From the NCBI GenBank assembly GCA_012512865.1, contig JAAZDH010000039.1, forward strand, positions 1 to 16,431: a stretch of DNA of 16,431 nt, given 5' to 3'. Position 1 is the first letter of the stretch. Each line of letters begins with the position of its first letter. The stretch comes from Clostridiaceae bacterium (GTDB lineage Bacteria; Bacillota; Clostridia; Acetivibrionales; DUMC01). Under the pieces are notes generated by a model. The model searched no databases, was not told where the DNA came from, and worked only from the letters and a program-made list of their open reading frames with translations. The translations under genes and the position numbers were made by a program. Of the stretch, positions 1 to 6,490 are shown piece after piece.

Positions 1-684
1 AACGACAGCCTTTACGATGCAGGAATGGAAATAAGCCGGGCAAGGGGTGAAATTGCCGCCATGCTTGAAACAAGCATAGGAAAAGAGCTGGACAGCCTTG
101 AAATGAAAAAGGCTCGATTCGCGGCGGTAATATACACGGAAGGTAAAGATGTAGGCAAAGACGGGACAAGAACGGCAGGAGGTGATACTGCCAAGGTCAG
201 GTTTAAACCGGACGGGCTTGACAAGGTGGAGTTCCTTATTTCACCAAACCTGGGAGAGCCTCTTAAGCCGCTGTCCAAGATTGCCTCGGGTGGGGAAATG
301 GCGAGAATACTGCTGGCTATCAAGTCCATACTGGCGGGCGTTGACAAGGTGCCGGTATTGATATTTGATGAAATAGACATTGGGATTAGCGGGAGAGTGG
401 CCCAAAGAGTGGGAGAGAAACTTGCCCTTTTGTCAAAAAAACACCAGGTTATATGCGTGACACACCACCCGCAGATCGCCAGTATGGCGGACAATCACTA
501 CATGGTTGAAAAATACGTCGAAGGTAATATAACAAAAATAAAGGTAGAGAGATTATCCGGAGAAAAAATCACGGATGAGATTGCGAGAATCCTTGGAAGC
601 CATACCATTACGGAGGCGACAAGAAAACTTGCCGACGAAATGCTGGATAATGCAAAAAAATTCAAGGGCCTGCCAGTTCATTAA
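1..684 (+). CDS. recN: DNA repair protein RecN, C-terminal part (5' end cut by window edge)
   Basis: RecN is an SMC-like ATPase that acts at DNA double-strand breaks. The frame is open from base 1, so the first visible ATG (25) is internal; about 227 C-terminal residues of a family usually near 560 are present. The ABC-type C-terminal half is clear: a signature region with ASGGEMARILLAIKS at about 281-325, a Walker B segment VLIFDEIDIGISG at about 355-393, and the following switch region ICVTHHPQIASMADNHY. The N-terminal Walker A and coiled-coil arm lie outside the window. It ends with TAA at 682-684, inside the first unit of a degenerate repeat array. recN immediately upstream of spoIVB and spo0A is the usual order in sporulating Firmicutes, which supports the call. 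Confidence 0.96.
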   Translation, partial: NDSLYDAGMEISRARGEIAAMLETSIGKELDSLEMKKARFAAVIYTEGKDVGKDGTRTAGGDTAKVRFKPDGLDKVEFLISPNLGEPLKPLSKIASGGEMARILLAIKSILAGVDKVPVLIFDEIDIGISGRVAQRVGEKLALLSKKHQVICVTHHPQIASMADNHYMVEKYVEGNITKIKVERLSGEKITDEIARILGSHTITEATRKLADEMLDNAKKFKGLPVH

Positions 685-782
685 CTTGTTTAATTGACTT
701 GTTTATTAACTTTTTTTATTAACTTGTTTCATTAGCTTGTCTCATTAATCTGTCTCATTAATTTGTTTCTTTGGCATGTTTA
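681..782. repeat. Degenerate 13-bp tandem repeat starting at the recN stop codon
   Basis: Eight imperfect units of 12-13 bp run from the recN stop: 681-692, 693-704, 705-717, 718-730, 731-743, 744-756, 757-769 and 770-782. The consensus is close to ATTAACTTGTTTC. Because the period is 13, TAA/TAG triplets rotate through all three frames. A further related piece (TTCATTAGCACTTG) occurs near 827-840. The rest of the 685-947 spacer is A+T-rich; I see no convincing hairpin terminator or sporulation promoter in it. Confidence 0.8.
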
Positions 783-947
783 ATTAACCCGCCAATTCAT
801 CGAGTTGCCGGATATTTAGCATTTAGTTCATTAGCACTTGGTTCATGTTTTTTCCCACTTATGCATTTATTTGCTTGAATAATTAATTTCTAAAAGGTTA
901 ACTTATGATTAGTGTTTTACAGTCATGTTCGTGTACGGGAGGATTAA

Positions 948-2309
948 ATGCTTACAGCAAAAAGAATAGCCGAAAAAATAAGTTTTTATTTCTCGCTTTG
1001 CCTGATAATTGCATGTTTTATATATATAAGCCTTATCTTGATGATACCAGGGGAATTGGTGCTTCTCGAAGGCGAAGAATATGTATACCGGTACCAAGGC
1101 ATCTTCCCTTTGAGTATAAGCACTGATGCCGGGATAGATGGAATAATCCAGCTGCTAAGTGCGGGAAAACAAGAGGATGATGATTATGGAGTTCAAAGCG
1201 CCGTTGTGCTGAAGAGCAACAGGAGGGGAAGCATTGAATTAACTGTAAGCATCCTGGATTTAATACCGTTAAAGACGGTAAAGGTCGAGGTAATTCCCAA
1301 TTCAAGGCTTGTTGTTTGCGGCAACACTGTCGGCATTAAGCTTGATGTGGACGGAATACTTGTTGTGGGGGTGATGGAAGTGGAAACGACGGATGGAAGA
1401 AGAGTCCTCCCGGTAAGGGATACGGGAATAAAAACCGGTGATTTCATAACCCATGTAAACGGGGTTAAAATTGAAAATGTTAATGATCTTATTGCACAAA
1501 TTGAGGTAAGCCAGGGCAAAAAAATAAGCATAAGGTACCGGAGAGGGGAAACTTTTAATGATATTGTGGTGCAACCGGTCATATCAATTGATGACAAGAA
1601 GTACCACATAGGGCTTTGGGTAAGGGATAATACGGCAGGGATAGGTACGCTGACTTTTTACGATAAGGACACGTTGCATTTTGGAGCGTTGGGTCACGGG
1701 ATTACGGACCTTGATACAGGAGTGCTGATACCTGCAAAATCCGGGGAAATACTGGAATCCAACATACTAGCCGTGAAAAAAAGCAGGAACGGGACACCCG
1801 GTGAATTAAAGGGGATTTTTGACGAGAACAAGGCCAGGCTTGGAACAGTCAGCGTAAATAGCGCCCAAGGCGTATACGGCAAGCTTACCCGTGCTTTGAC
1901 ACACGTGATACCCGAAAGGCTGTACCCTATTGCGGTAAGATCCCAGGTGAGGGAAGGGCCTGCCACCATGCTGGCAAATGTTATAGGTAAGGAGATATGC
2001 GAATACGAAATTGAAATACAGAAAATATCTACAAGAAATGCAAATGGTACAAAAGGAATGATTATAAAAATTACTGACCAAAGACTGCTGGATATAACCG
2101 GGGGGATAGTCCAGGGTATGTCCGGAAGTCCCATTATCCAAGGCGGAAGGATCGTGGGAGCATTGACCCATGTACTTGTAAACGATCCTTCAAGGGGTTA
2201 TGGTATATTCATAGAATGCATGGTGAAAAAAATGTATGAAAACAGGGAATTAAACAGGAACGTTGATGCCATGAAAAATATCGATGCTATCAATAACAGG
2301 GCAAGTTGA
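948..2309 (+). CDS. spoIVB: SpoIVB peptidase (stage IV sporulation protein B)
   Basis: SpoIVB is a PDZ-containing serine protease (family S55). It is made in the forespore and secreted into the intermembrane space, where in Bacillus it triggers pro-sigma-K processing by cleaving SpoIVFA. The 453-residue product starts at ATG 948, 5 nt after a GGGAGG Shine-Dalgarno (937-942). Residues about 12-34 are a hydrophobic membrane anchor or uncleaved signal. About 125-205 form a PDZ domain (GIKTGDFITHVNG at its core). The catalytic domain has the conserved GALGHGITDLDTG segment with His250, and GMSGSPII with the nucleophile serine (Ser392 or Ser394), followed by GALTHVLVNDP. Length is slightly above the ~426 of B. 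subtilis, with an extra polar C-terminal tail. It lies between recN and spo0A as in other spore formers. Confidence 0.97.
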   Translation: MLTAKRIAEKISFYFSLCLIIACFIYISLILMIPGELVLLEGEEYVYRYQGIFPLSISTDAGIDGIIQLLSAGKQEDDDYGVQSAVVLKSNRRGSIELTVSILDLIPLKTVKVEVIPNSRLVVCGNTVGIKLDVDGILVVGVMEVETTDGRRVLPVRDTGIKTGDFITHVNGVKIENVNDLIAQIEVSQGKKISIRYRRGETFNDIVVQPVISIDDKKYHIGLWVRDNTAGIGTLTFYDKDTLHFGALGHGITDLDTGVLIPAKSGEILESNILAVKKSRNGTPGELKGIFDENKARLGTVSVNSAQGVYGKLTRALTHVIPERLYPIAVRSQVREGPATMLANVIGKEICEYEIEIQKISTRNANGTKGMIIKITDQRLLDITGGIVQGMSGSPIIQGGRIVGALTHVLVNDPSRGYGIFIECMVKKMYENRELNRNVDAMKNIDAINNRAS

Positions 2310-2324
2310 AATAATATTGTTGAA

Positions 2325-2381
2325 ATGATAAAGCAAGCAAAGATAATAAAGTAAGCCGCAATAATAAATGAAATAATAAAG
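2325..2381. repeat. Degenerate in-phase repeat after the spoIVB stop
   Basis: The word ATAATAAAG or ATAATAAAT recurs at 2343-2351, 2361-2369 and 2373-2381, that is at spacings of 18 and 12, with a weaker ATGATAAAG at about 2328-2336. All copies are in the same phase as the spoIVB reading frame (stop at 2307-2309). The array is short and degenerate, so it is weak on its own; it matters because similar arrays follow other genes in the window. Confidence 0.5.
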
Positions 2382-2447
2382 CAGGTTAAAACGACATAGA
2401 AAACTGGAATAACCAAGCAAGCATAACAATTCAAGTTTGACTTTCAG

Positions 2448-2464
2448 GGGAAATACTATTTCCC
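2448..2464. promoter_or_regulatory. 17-bp perfect palindrome upstream of spo0A (possible operator)
   Basis: GGGAAATA-C-TATTTCCC is a perfect 8-bp inverted repeat around a single central base. With a 1-nt centre it cannot fold as a normal RNA hairpin, so a dimeric DNA-binding protein is the more natural reading. It lies about 180 bp upstream of the spo0A promoter and 140 bp downstream of the spoIVB stop. I do not recognise the half-site as that of a known regulator. Confidence 0.4.
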
Positions 2465-2485
2465 GAAATACAACCAAAAATGAAG

Positions 2486-2517
2486 TTTTCCATGGTGGAA
2501 AAAACAAATAGTTCCAC
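2486..2517. repeat. Overlapping inverted repeats upstream of spo0A
   Basis: TTTTCCA (2486-2492) and TGGAAAA (2496-2502) form a 7-bp inverted repeat with a 3-base loop. GTGGAA (2495-2500) can alternatively pair with TTCCAC (2512-2517). The two pairings are mutually exclusive. There is no T-run after either hairpin on the + strand, so a terminator call is not justified. Confidence 0.3.
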
Positions 2518-2625
2518 GGCAAAAGAAGCTTGAAAACCTTATTTAGTATTATTTTGGAAGATATTATATTACCATTTCCTAATATGTTAATTAATATATT
2601 ATTACCTAAAAATTACAGTACAGTA

Positions 2626-2654
2626 TTGTAATTTTGTCGAACGCAAAATATAAT
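2626..2654 (+). promoter_or_regulatory. Sigma-A-type promoter for spo0A
   Basis: TTGTAA (-35, 2626-2631), a 17-bp spacer and a perfect TATAAT (-10, 2649-2654) give a start near 2661, about 60 nt before the spo0A start codon. The -35 matches the consensus at four of six positions, the -10 at six of six. I found no convincing sigma-H promoter in this spacer. Confidence 0.65.
2634..2641 (+). promoter_or_regulatory. 0A box (Spo0A binding site) inside the spo0A promoter
   Basis: TTGTCGAA matches the Spo0A recognition core TGTCGAA exactly. It lies in the 17-bp spacer between the -35 and -10 elements of the spo0A promoter, so bound Spo0A~P would be expected to interfere with RNA polymerase there. 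Autoregulation of spo0A through 0A boxes is established in Bacillus; the repressive reading here is inference from position. Confidence 0.65.
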
Positions 2655-2721
2655 AATTATTAAGAAATATTTGTAAAAAAACATGGTAAAGAATACCATA
2701 TTACCGGGGAGGAGATATTTA

Positions 2722-3525
2722 ATGGCCGAGAGCAAGGTGAGAGTAGTTATTGCTGATGACAACAGGGAATTTGCTGAAATACTAAAGGAGTACCTGGACA
2801 ATCAGAGCGATATCGAAGTCGTAGGTGTAGCAGGAGACGGGTTTGAAGCTTGTGATTTAATAACCAACCTTTTACCGGATGTAGTTATACTGGATGTAAT
2901 CATGCCGCACCTTGACGGACTTGGCGTATTGGAAAAAATGAACACAACCCCGCTAAAAAAAAGACCCACCTTTATCATGCTTTCAGCAGTAGGCCAGGAC
3001 AGGATCACCCAGAGGGCGATGCTTCTAGGTGCGGAGTATTATGTTGTCAAGCCTTTTGATATGGAAGTCCTGGTTTCCAGGATCAAACAGCTTAAAGGTA
3101 TATCAAAACTAAAAGTCCATAGGTCCGAATACCAAGTGAATACGAAAACTATAAATTTTGTAGGTGAAAAGAAAGATCTTGAAGTTGAAGTGACGAATAT
3201 TATGCATGAAATCGGGGTTCCTGCCCATATTAAAGGATACCAGTATTTAAGGGATGCCATAATGATGGTAGTGAAAGACCTAGAAATAATTAATTCAATT
3301 ACAAAACAGCTTTATCCTGCCATAGCAAAAGAATACAATACAACACCCAGCAGGGTTGAGAGAGCAATCCGCCATGCGATTGAAGTGGCGTGGAACAGGG
3401 GCAGGGTGGAGGCGATCAATTCTATTTTTGGATATACCATAAATGTTGGCAAGGGTAAGCCTACCAATTCCGAGTTTATTGCCATGATCGCGGATAAACT
3501 GAGGATTGACCTCAAGGTCGGTTGA
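2722..3525 (+). CDS. spo0A: Sporulation transcription factor Spo0A
   Basis: Master response regulator of sporulation entry; when phosphorylated it binds 0A boxes. The start is set at ATG 2722, 7 nt after GGGGAGGAG (2706-2714), giving 267 residues, the family's usual length. An in-frame ATG at 2683 precedes the Shine-Dalgarno and is rejected. The receiver domain (about 1-125) has the acidic pair Asp12-Asp13, phosphoacceptor Asp58 in VVILDVIMP, Ser88 and Lys110-Pro111. The C-terminal effector domain (about 150-267) carries the hallmark segments HEIGVPAHIKGYQYLRDAI, TTPSRVERAIRHAIEVAW (recognition-helix region) and NSIFGYTI. In clostridia, which lack the Spo0F/Spo0B phosphorelay, orphan histidine kinases usually phosphorylate Spo0A directly. 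Nothing is missing or truncated. Confidence 0.99.
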   Translation: MAESKVRVVIADDNREFAEILKEYLDNQSDIEVVGVAGDGFEACDLITNLLPDVVILDVIMPHLDGLGVLEKMNTTPLKKRPTFIMLSAVGQDRITQRAMLLGAEYYVVKPFDMEVLVSRIKQLKGISKLKVHRSEYQVNTKTINFVGEKKDLEVEVTNIMHEIGVPAHIKGYQYLRDAIMMVVKDLEIINSITKQLYPAIAKEYNTTPSRVERAIRHAIEVAWNRGRVEAINSIFGYTINVGKGKPTNSEFIAMIADKLRIDLKVG

Positions 3526-3585
3526 CGCGAGATTAAAGGTTTACAATTTAAAAAGGTGATTAAAAAAACCATTGAAAGATTATTG

Positions 3586-3669
3586 AAAACTGGTTGTATA
3601 ATAGATTAAAAAACTGGTTAAGGAGCAGGTAAAAAAACCGGTTGAAGAGCAGCTAAAAATAGTTGACTA
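3586..3669. repeat. 24-bp in-phase repeat downstream of spo0A that copies its final codons
   Basis: In the spo0A reading frame, the final codons AAG GTC GGT TGA are echoed downstream as AAA ACT GGT TGT (ending 3597), AAA ACT GGT TAA (ending 3621), AAA ACC GGT TGA (ending 3645) and AAA AAT AGT TGA (ending 3666). Spacings between these triplets are 24, 24 and 21 nt, and the first lies 72 nt (3 x 24) after the true stop. The array runs nearly to the start of the next gene. Confidence 0.7.
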
Positions 3670-3694
3670 ATGAGTGAAGAAACGGGGGAAAGCC

Positions 3695-4894
3695 GTGTTA
3701 AGCAAACGTAATATAGAGTTAATATTCGATGCAGCAAGCATACAGCGATGGAATGATCATATAAGGCCGGGCAAGGGGTTTACGGAATTGGACAAGCAGT
3801 CTCACAAGATGATGTTTGCCTACGTGCTGGCAAGGACCGAAGAAGAGGACAGGAAGGCAAATATTGACTGGCGCCTGTTAATCGAAGGTGGTATATTTGA
3901 ATTTCTCCACAGGATCGTGTTAACGGATATCAAGCCCCCAATTTTTCACTTGTTGATGGAGAAAAAGGGCGACATGCTTAATGACTGGGTATTGGCGGAG
4001 CTTCAAGGGTACGGTTTTGATCTCGTGGAGAATGGCTTTTTTGAGAAGTTCAGCATGTACCTCAAGGACCCGGGGTATGCCCGCATGGAAAAGAGAATCC
4101 TGAAAGCTTCCCATTACCTTGCAACAAACTGGGAGTTCGATATAATATACAATTTAAACAAACCCCTGTATGGGCTTGAAGAAACAAGGAGGCAGATATC
4201 CAACGAAATAGAGGAGCATTACGACTTGGCGGGTGTGCAGAAACTGATACTGGGCAAGAAGACCCGCAGTTTTTTAAGCCTTGTGGGCCAGTTAAGATTC
4301 CAGCAGAGATGGGCCCAGTCCCCCAGGGTACCTGAAACATCGGTGCTGGGCCACATGCTGGTGGTTGCCATACTCTCATATTTTTGCACGCTCCAGCTTA
4401 GAGGCTGCAACAAGAGGATAATAAACAACTTTTTCGCAGCCTTGTTCCATGATTTACCGGAAGTGCTTACCAGGGACATTGTTTCCCCTGTAAAAAGGTC
4501 GGTAGAAGGGCTGGAGGAATTGATCAAGGAAATTGAGAGCACCCAGCTCGAGGAGAGAATATTTCCGCTTTTGCCGTCGGCATGGAGGAAGGAGATCAAG
4601 TACCTGGTGGAAAACGAATTCAACAGCAGGATAATGGAAAAAGGTGCAACCAGGATAGTGACCTCGGATGAGATTAACAGGATGTATAACAAGGATGAGT
4701 ACTCACCGGTTGATGGCGAGATAATCAGGGGGTGCGACCACCTGTCCGCGTGCATTGAAGCATCCCTTTCCATTTCTCACGGCATTACTTCAAGGTACCT
4801 TGAAGAAGGGCTTAAATCGCTCCATGACAGGTACGCGGGCAAAAATATTGCAGGCATAGATTTCAGCGAATTATTCGGGTATTTTAAATTGTAG
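3695..4894 (+). CDS. YfbR-like HD-domain phosphohydrolase with a second, degenerate HD-like half
   Basis: Probably a metal-dependent phosphohydrolase of the YfbR (5'-deoxynucleotidase) type; the substrate is unknown. The start chosen is GTG 3695, 6 nt after GGGGG (3684-3688), giving 399 residues. An in-frame GTG at 3674 lacks a Shine-Dalgarno. In this numbering the C-terminal half shows every YfbR active-site element with family-like spacing: Arg205-Trp206, His220, His252-Asp253, Glu256, Asp261 (HDLPEVLTRDIVSPVK) and Asp348 in IIRGCDHLSAC. The N-terminal ~200 residues seem to repeat this plan in decayed form: IQRW at 16-19, a histidine at 37, then LHRIVLTDIKPPIF, aligned with the catalytic loop but lacking the His-Asp pair. 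The family's short members have about 200 residues. The gene follows spo0A by ~170 bp and converges on the CHR pair; a role in sporulation is only suggested by position. Confidence 0.85.
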   Translation: MLSKRNIELIFDAASIQRWNDHIRPGKGFTELDKQSHKMMFAYVLARTEEEDRKANIDWRLLIEGGIFEFLHRIVLTDIKPPIFHLLMEKKGDMLNDWVLAELQGYGFDLVENGFFEKFSMYLKDPGYARMEKRILKASHYLATNWEFDIIYNLNKPLYGLEETRRQISNEIEEHYDLAGVQKLILGKKTRSFLSLVGQLRFQQRWAQSPRVPETSVLGHMLVVAILSYFCTLQLRGCNKRIINNFFAALFHDLPEVLTRDIVSPVKRSVEGLEELIKEIESTQLEERIFPLLPSAWRKEIKYLVENEFNSRIMEKGATRIVTSDEINRMYNKDEYSPVDGEIIRGCDHLSACIEASLSISHGITSRYLEEGLKSLHDRYAGKNIAGIDFSELFGYFKL

Positions 4895-4922
4895 AGGAAT
4901 ATGCTGCAGAGGAATATGCCTG
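4893..4922. repeat. 15-bp direct duplication at the HD gene stop codon
   Basis: AGAGGAATATGCTGC (4893-4907) is followed directly by AGAGGAATATGCCTG (4908-4922). The first copy starts inside the TAG stop (4892-4894). In the second copy the equivalent triplet is CAG. Thirteen of fifteen bases are identical and the period keeps the reading phase. Confidence 0.75.
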
Positions 4923-4941
4923 TTCGAAATCGCGGGGAGAT

Positions 4942-4968
4942 AGGGGAGATACATTCGTATTTATCCCT
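4942..4968. terminator. Weak hairpin between convergent genes (possible bidirectional terminator)
   Basis: AGGG (4942-4945) can pair with CCCT (about 4965-4968), with an inner ATA/TAT pairing around a CATTCG loop. An alternative ATAGGG (4940-4945) / CCCTAT (4972-4977) pairing overlaps the stop codon of the CHR gene. The stem is interrupted and the flanking T-run is poor, so this is only a candidate. The position, between a + strand gene ending at 4894 and a - strand gene ending at 4974, fits. Confidence 0.25.
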
Positions 4969-4973
4969 TTACC

Positions 4974-5597
4974 CTATATAAAAATGTTTACACCCACGGA
5001 AGGCAAAACATGGTACAACAGTATTCCCATGATACCCGACAGCATAATGACCACTATTGGATGCACCTTCTTCCTGGCAAGCAGGAATAATGCAATTATC
5101 GATATAATTATACTGCCCGGTTTTATAACTTCAAGAATACTGGAAACATTTTTTCCAACCAGGTCCAGGGGGTTCGTGCGGAATAGTGCCGTACCGGCCA
5201 CCGTGATGGCCGCGGAAAAAATCAGCCCCGTTATCGCCGGCCTGACCCCGTAAAATATCGCTTCCTTAATAGGATGATTTTCATACTTGAAAAAGAACCG
5301 GGAAACAAACATAACCAGTATTATCGAGGGCAAAGAAACCCCCAGGGTTGCAAACACCCCTCCCGGCACCCCCGCGACTTTAAATCCCACGAAGGTTGCT
5401 GAATTTATCGCGATGGGCCCCGGGGTCATTTCGGCTATCACTATAACATCGACAAATTCCTGGGTGGTAAGCCAGCCTTGGGATTCTATTTCCCTTTGAA
5501 TCATGGGAATCATGGCATAACCGCCCCCAAAGCTAAATAGGCCTATTTTAAAGAAAATAAGTAAAAGGGTCAAGTATACCTTAATCATATTAATCAT
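4974..5597 (-). CDS. CHR-family (chromate-type) transporter, half-size, second of pair
   Basis: Inner-membrane transporter of the CHR superfamily, whose studied members export chromate; the natural substrate here is unknown. The 207-residue protein is one CHR domain, as in the short-chain members that work as heteromeric pairs (like B. subtilis ywrA/ywrB). Visible hallmarks are FKIGLFSFGGGYAMIPMIQRE (about 16-36) and AEMTPGPIAINSATFVGFKVAG (about 55-76), followed by several hydrophobic helices. It starts at ATG 5597, only 9 bp after the stop of the upstream CHR gene. Its Shine-Dalgarno (TAGGAGTG) overlaps that stop, so the two are translationally coupled. The CHR call is sure; chromate resistance is not. 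Confidence 0.9.
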   Translation of the reverse strand: MINMIKVYLTLLLIFFKIGLFSFGGGYAMIPMIQREIESQGWLTTQEFVDVIVIAEMTPGPIAINSATFVGFKVAGVPGGVFATLGVSLPSIILVMFVSRFFFKYENHPIKEAIFYGVRPAITGLIFSAAITVAGTALFRTNPLDLVGKNVSSILEVIKPGSIIISIIALFLLARKKVHPIVVIMLSGIMGILLYHVLPSVGVNIFI

Positions 5598-5606
5598 GTG
5601 TCACTC

Positions 5607-6350
5607 CTACTCATTGTTGTTTTCATTATTAGTTACATTACTGGTTCCACTCAGAATTTTACCGGCTTTTCCCGGGAAAAACAGGTATACCACCAATCCT
5701 GCCGCGGCTCCCGCTATAATGGTGAATATGGCATGGATTTTCAAGAAAACGACTGCAATAATTGCAATGATGGCGATGGCAAGTCCAAAGCTATCCCTTA
5801 TGCAGGACCTGGCTATCCTGATTGCAGCCATTGCAATTAAAGCTGCGGAAGAAGCATGCATACCTAAGAATGCGGCTTTTACCAGGGGATAATCCTTAAT
5901 GCTCGAAAAAAAAGCAGCTGTTATGGTAATGACCAGAAATGAAGGCAGGATTACCCCCAGCGAGGCAAATATTGCCCCTTTTTTACCAGCGGTTTTTTTA
6001 CCTATAAAGGTGGCGGTATTTATAGCAATTGCTCCTGGTATCGACTGGCAAACAGCCAAGTAGTCAACTATTTCATTTGCGTCAATCCAGCCCTTGTTGT
6101 GGACGACTTCCCTTTCAATCAAGGGTAGCATTGCATAGCCCCCGCCAAGGGTGAAGGAACCAATTTTGAAGAAAGTTATAAATAATTCAAATAGAAACCT
6201 TGCACTTACAGCTTTTTTTCCATTATTCTCATTATGTGCATTGCATATATCATGCATATTACATGTATTGCGTATATTACGTCCACCACGTGTATTACGC
6301 GCAGCTGTATTGTTTGATGTGTTGTTATCCAGGATATCACCTTCAATCAA
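5607..6350 (-). CDS. CHR-family (chromate-type) transporter, half-size, first of pair, with Asn-rich tails
   Basis: Membrane transporter of the CHR superfamily and partner of the gene that follows it on the minus strand. The CHR domain spans about residues 52-230 of the longest reading, with FKIGSFTLGGGYAMLPLIERE (about 61-81) and IPGAIAINTATFIGKKTAG (about 104-122). The start is uncertain. TTG at 6350 lies two codons after a stop and has no Shine-Dalgarno. A GAAGGTGAT sequence at codons 3-5 would fit a CTG start at 6332-6330. The first in-frame ATG is at 6257, also without a Shine-Dalgarno. Residues 9-44 are a low-complexity Asn/Arg/Thr/His tail encoded by a 9-bp repeat, and the C-terminus (TSNVTNNENNNE) is also Asn-rich; neither tail belongs to the family. 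The functional protein may begin near residue 32 or later. Confidence 0.85.
   Translation of the reverse strand: MIEGDILDNNTSNNTAARNTRGGRNIRNTCNMHDICNAHNENNGKKAVSARFLFELFITFFKIGSFTLGGGYAMLPLIEREVVHNKGWIDANEIVDYLAVCQSIPGAIAINTATFIGKKTAGKKGAIFASLGVILPSFLVITITAAFFSSIKDYPLVKAAFLGMHASSAALIAMAAIRIARSCIRDSFGLAIAIIAIIAVVFLKIHAIFTIIAGAAAGLVVYLFFPGKAGKILSGTSNVTNNENNNE
6228..6281. repeat. 9-bp tandem repeat at the 5' end of the first CHR gene
   Basis: Six degenerate 9-bp units lie at 6228-6236, 6237-6245, 6246-6254, 6255-6263, 6264-6272 and 6273-6281. Read on the minus strand they are CGTAATATA, CGCAATACA, TGTAATATG, CATGATATA, TGCAATGCA and CATAATGAG. The period keeps the CHR reading frame open and encodes the Asn-rich tail. 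Confidence 0.7.
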
Positions 6351-6371
6351 AAATTATTGTATTATTATGTC

Positions 6372-6401
6372 ATTCTACCACGATGATGAATTAGTATTCA
6401 A
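6372..6401 (-). promoter_or_regulatory. Possible promoter for the CHR pair
   Basis: On the minus strand, TTGAAT (plus 6396-6401), an 18-bp spacer and TAGAAT (plus 6372-6377) give a predicted start near 6365, just upstream of the longest CHR reading frame. The match is moderate (four and five of six). Confidence 0.35.
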
Positions 6402-6405
6402 GTTG

Positions 6406-6434
6406 TTGAAAAAAATTCTCTGCTGGATTAAAAT
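6406..6434 (+). promoter_or_regulatory. Promoter for the znuACB operon
   Basis: TTGAAA (-35, 6406-6411), a 17-bp spacer and TAAAAT (-10, 6429-6434) give a start near 6441, about 50 nt before the znuA start codon. Each hexamer is one or two positions from the consensus. Confidence 0.55.
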
Positions 6435-6440
6435 TTTAAT
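6427..6440. promoter_or_regulatory. 14-bp perfect palindrome over the znuA -10 element (possible metal-regulator operator)
   Basis: ATTAAAATTTTAAT is a perfect palindrome covering the -10 hexamer of the znu promoter. Zinc uptake operons of Firmicutes are usually repressed by Zur, a Fur-family dimer that binds A+T-rich inverted repeats over the promoter. The sequence does not match the known Bacillus Zur box closely, so the assignment is a guess from position and symmetry. Confidence 0.35.
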
Positions 6441-6490
6441 AGGCATTTGATATTCCTTGATGTTTCATGAGAGGAGGTGCAGTTTCAACT

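Larger units (their letters stand above)
2310..2721. other. 412-bp spacer between spoIVB and spo0A: repeats, palindrome and spo0A promoter
   Basis: No gene is supported here. The left part (about 2310-2400) is A-rich with recurring ATAATAAAG-like words. The middle holds a 17-bp palindrome (2448-2464) and a second inverted-repeat cluster (2486-2517). The right part is strongly A+T-rich and contains the spo0A promoter with a 0A box. No hairpin followed by a T-run was found after spoIVB. Confidence 0.7.

Noticed and set aside
681..782. CRISPR array
   Set aside because: Units are 12-13 bp, degenerate and contiguous without spacers. The same applies to the arrays at 11303-11546 and 12424-12486.
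784..947. Possible forespore (sigma-G) promoter for spoIVB
   Set aside because: GTTCA near 841 and CATTTAT near 864 have roughly the right spacing but the -10 lacks the expected final TA; too weak to list.
905..1126. 73-codon + strand frame overlapping the spoIVB start
   Set aside because: Overlaps spoIVB out of frame and lacks a Shine-Dalgarno; composition is that of a shadow.
4921..4930. 0A box near TGTTCGAA downstream of the HD gene
   Set aside because: It has an extra T relative to TGTCGAA and lies between convergent gene ends, not in a promoter.
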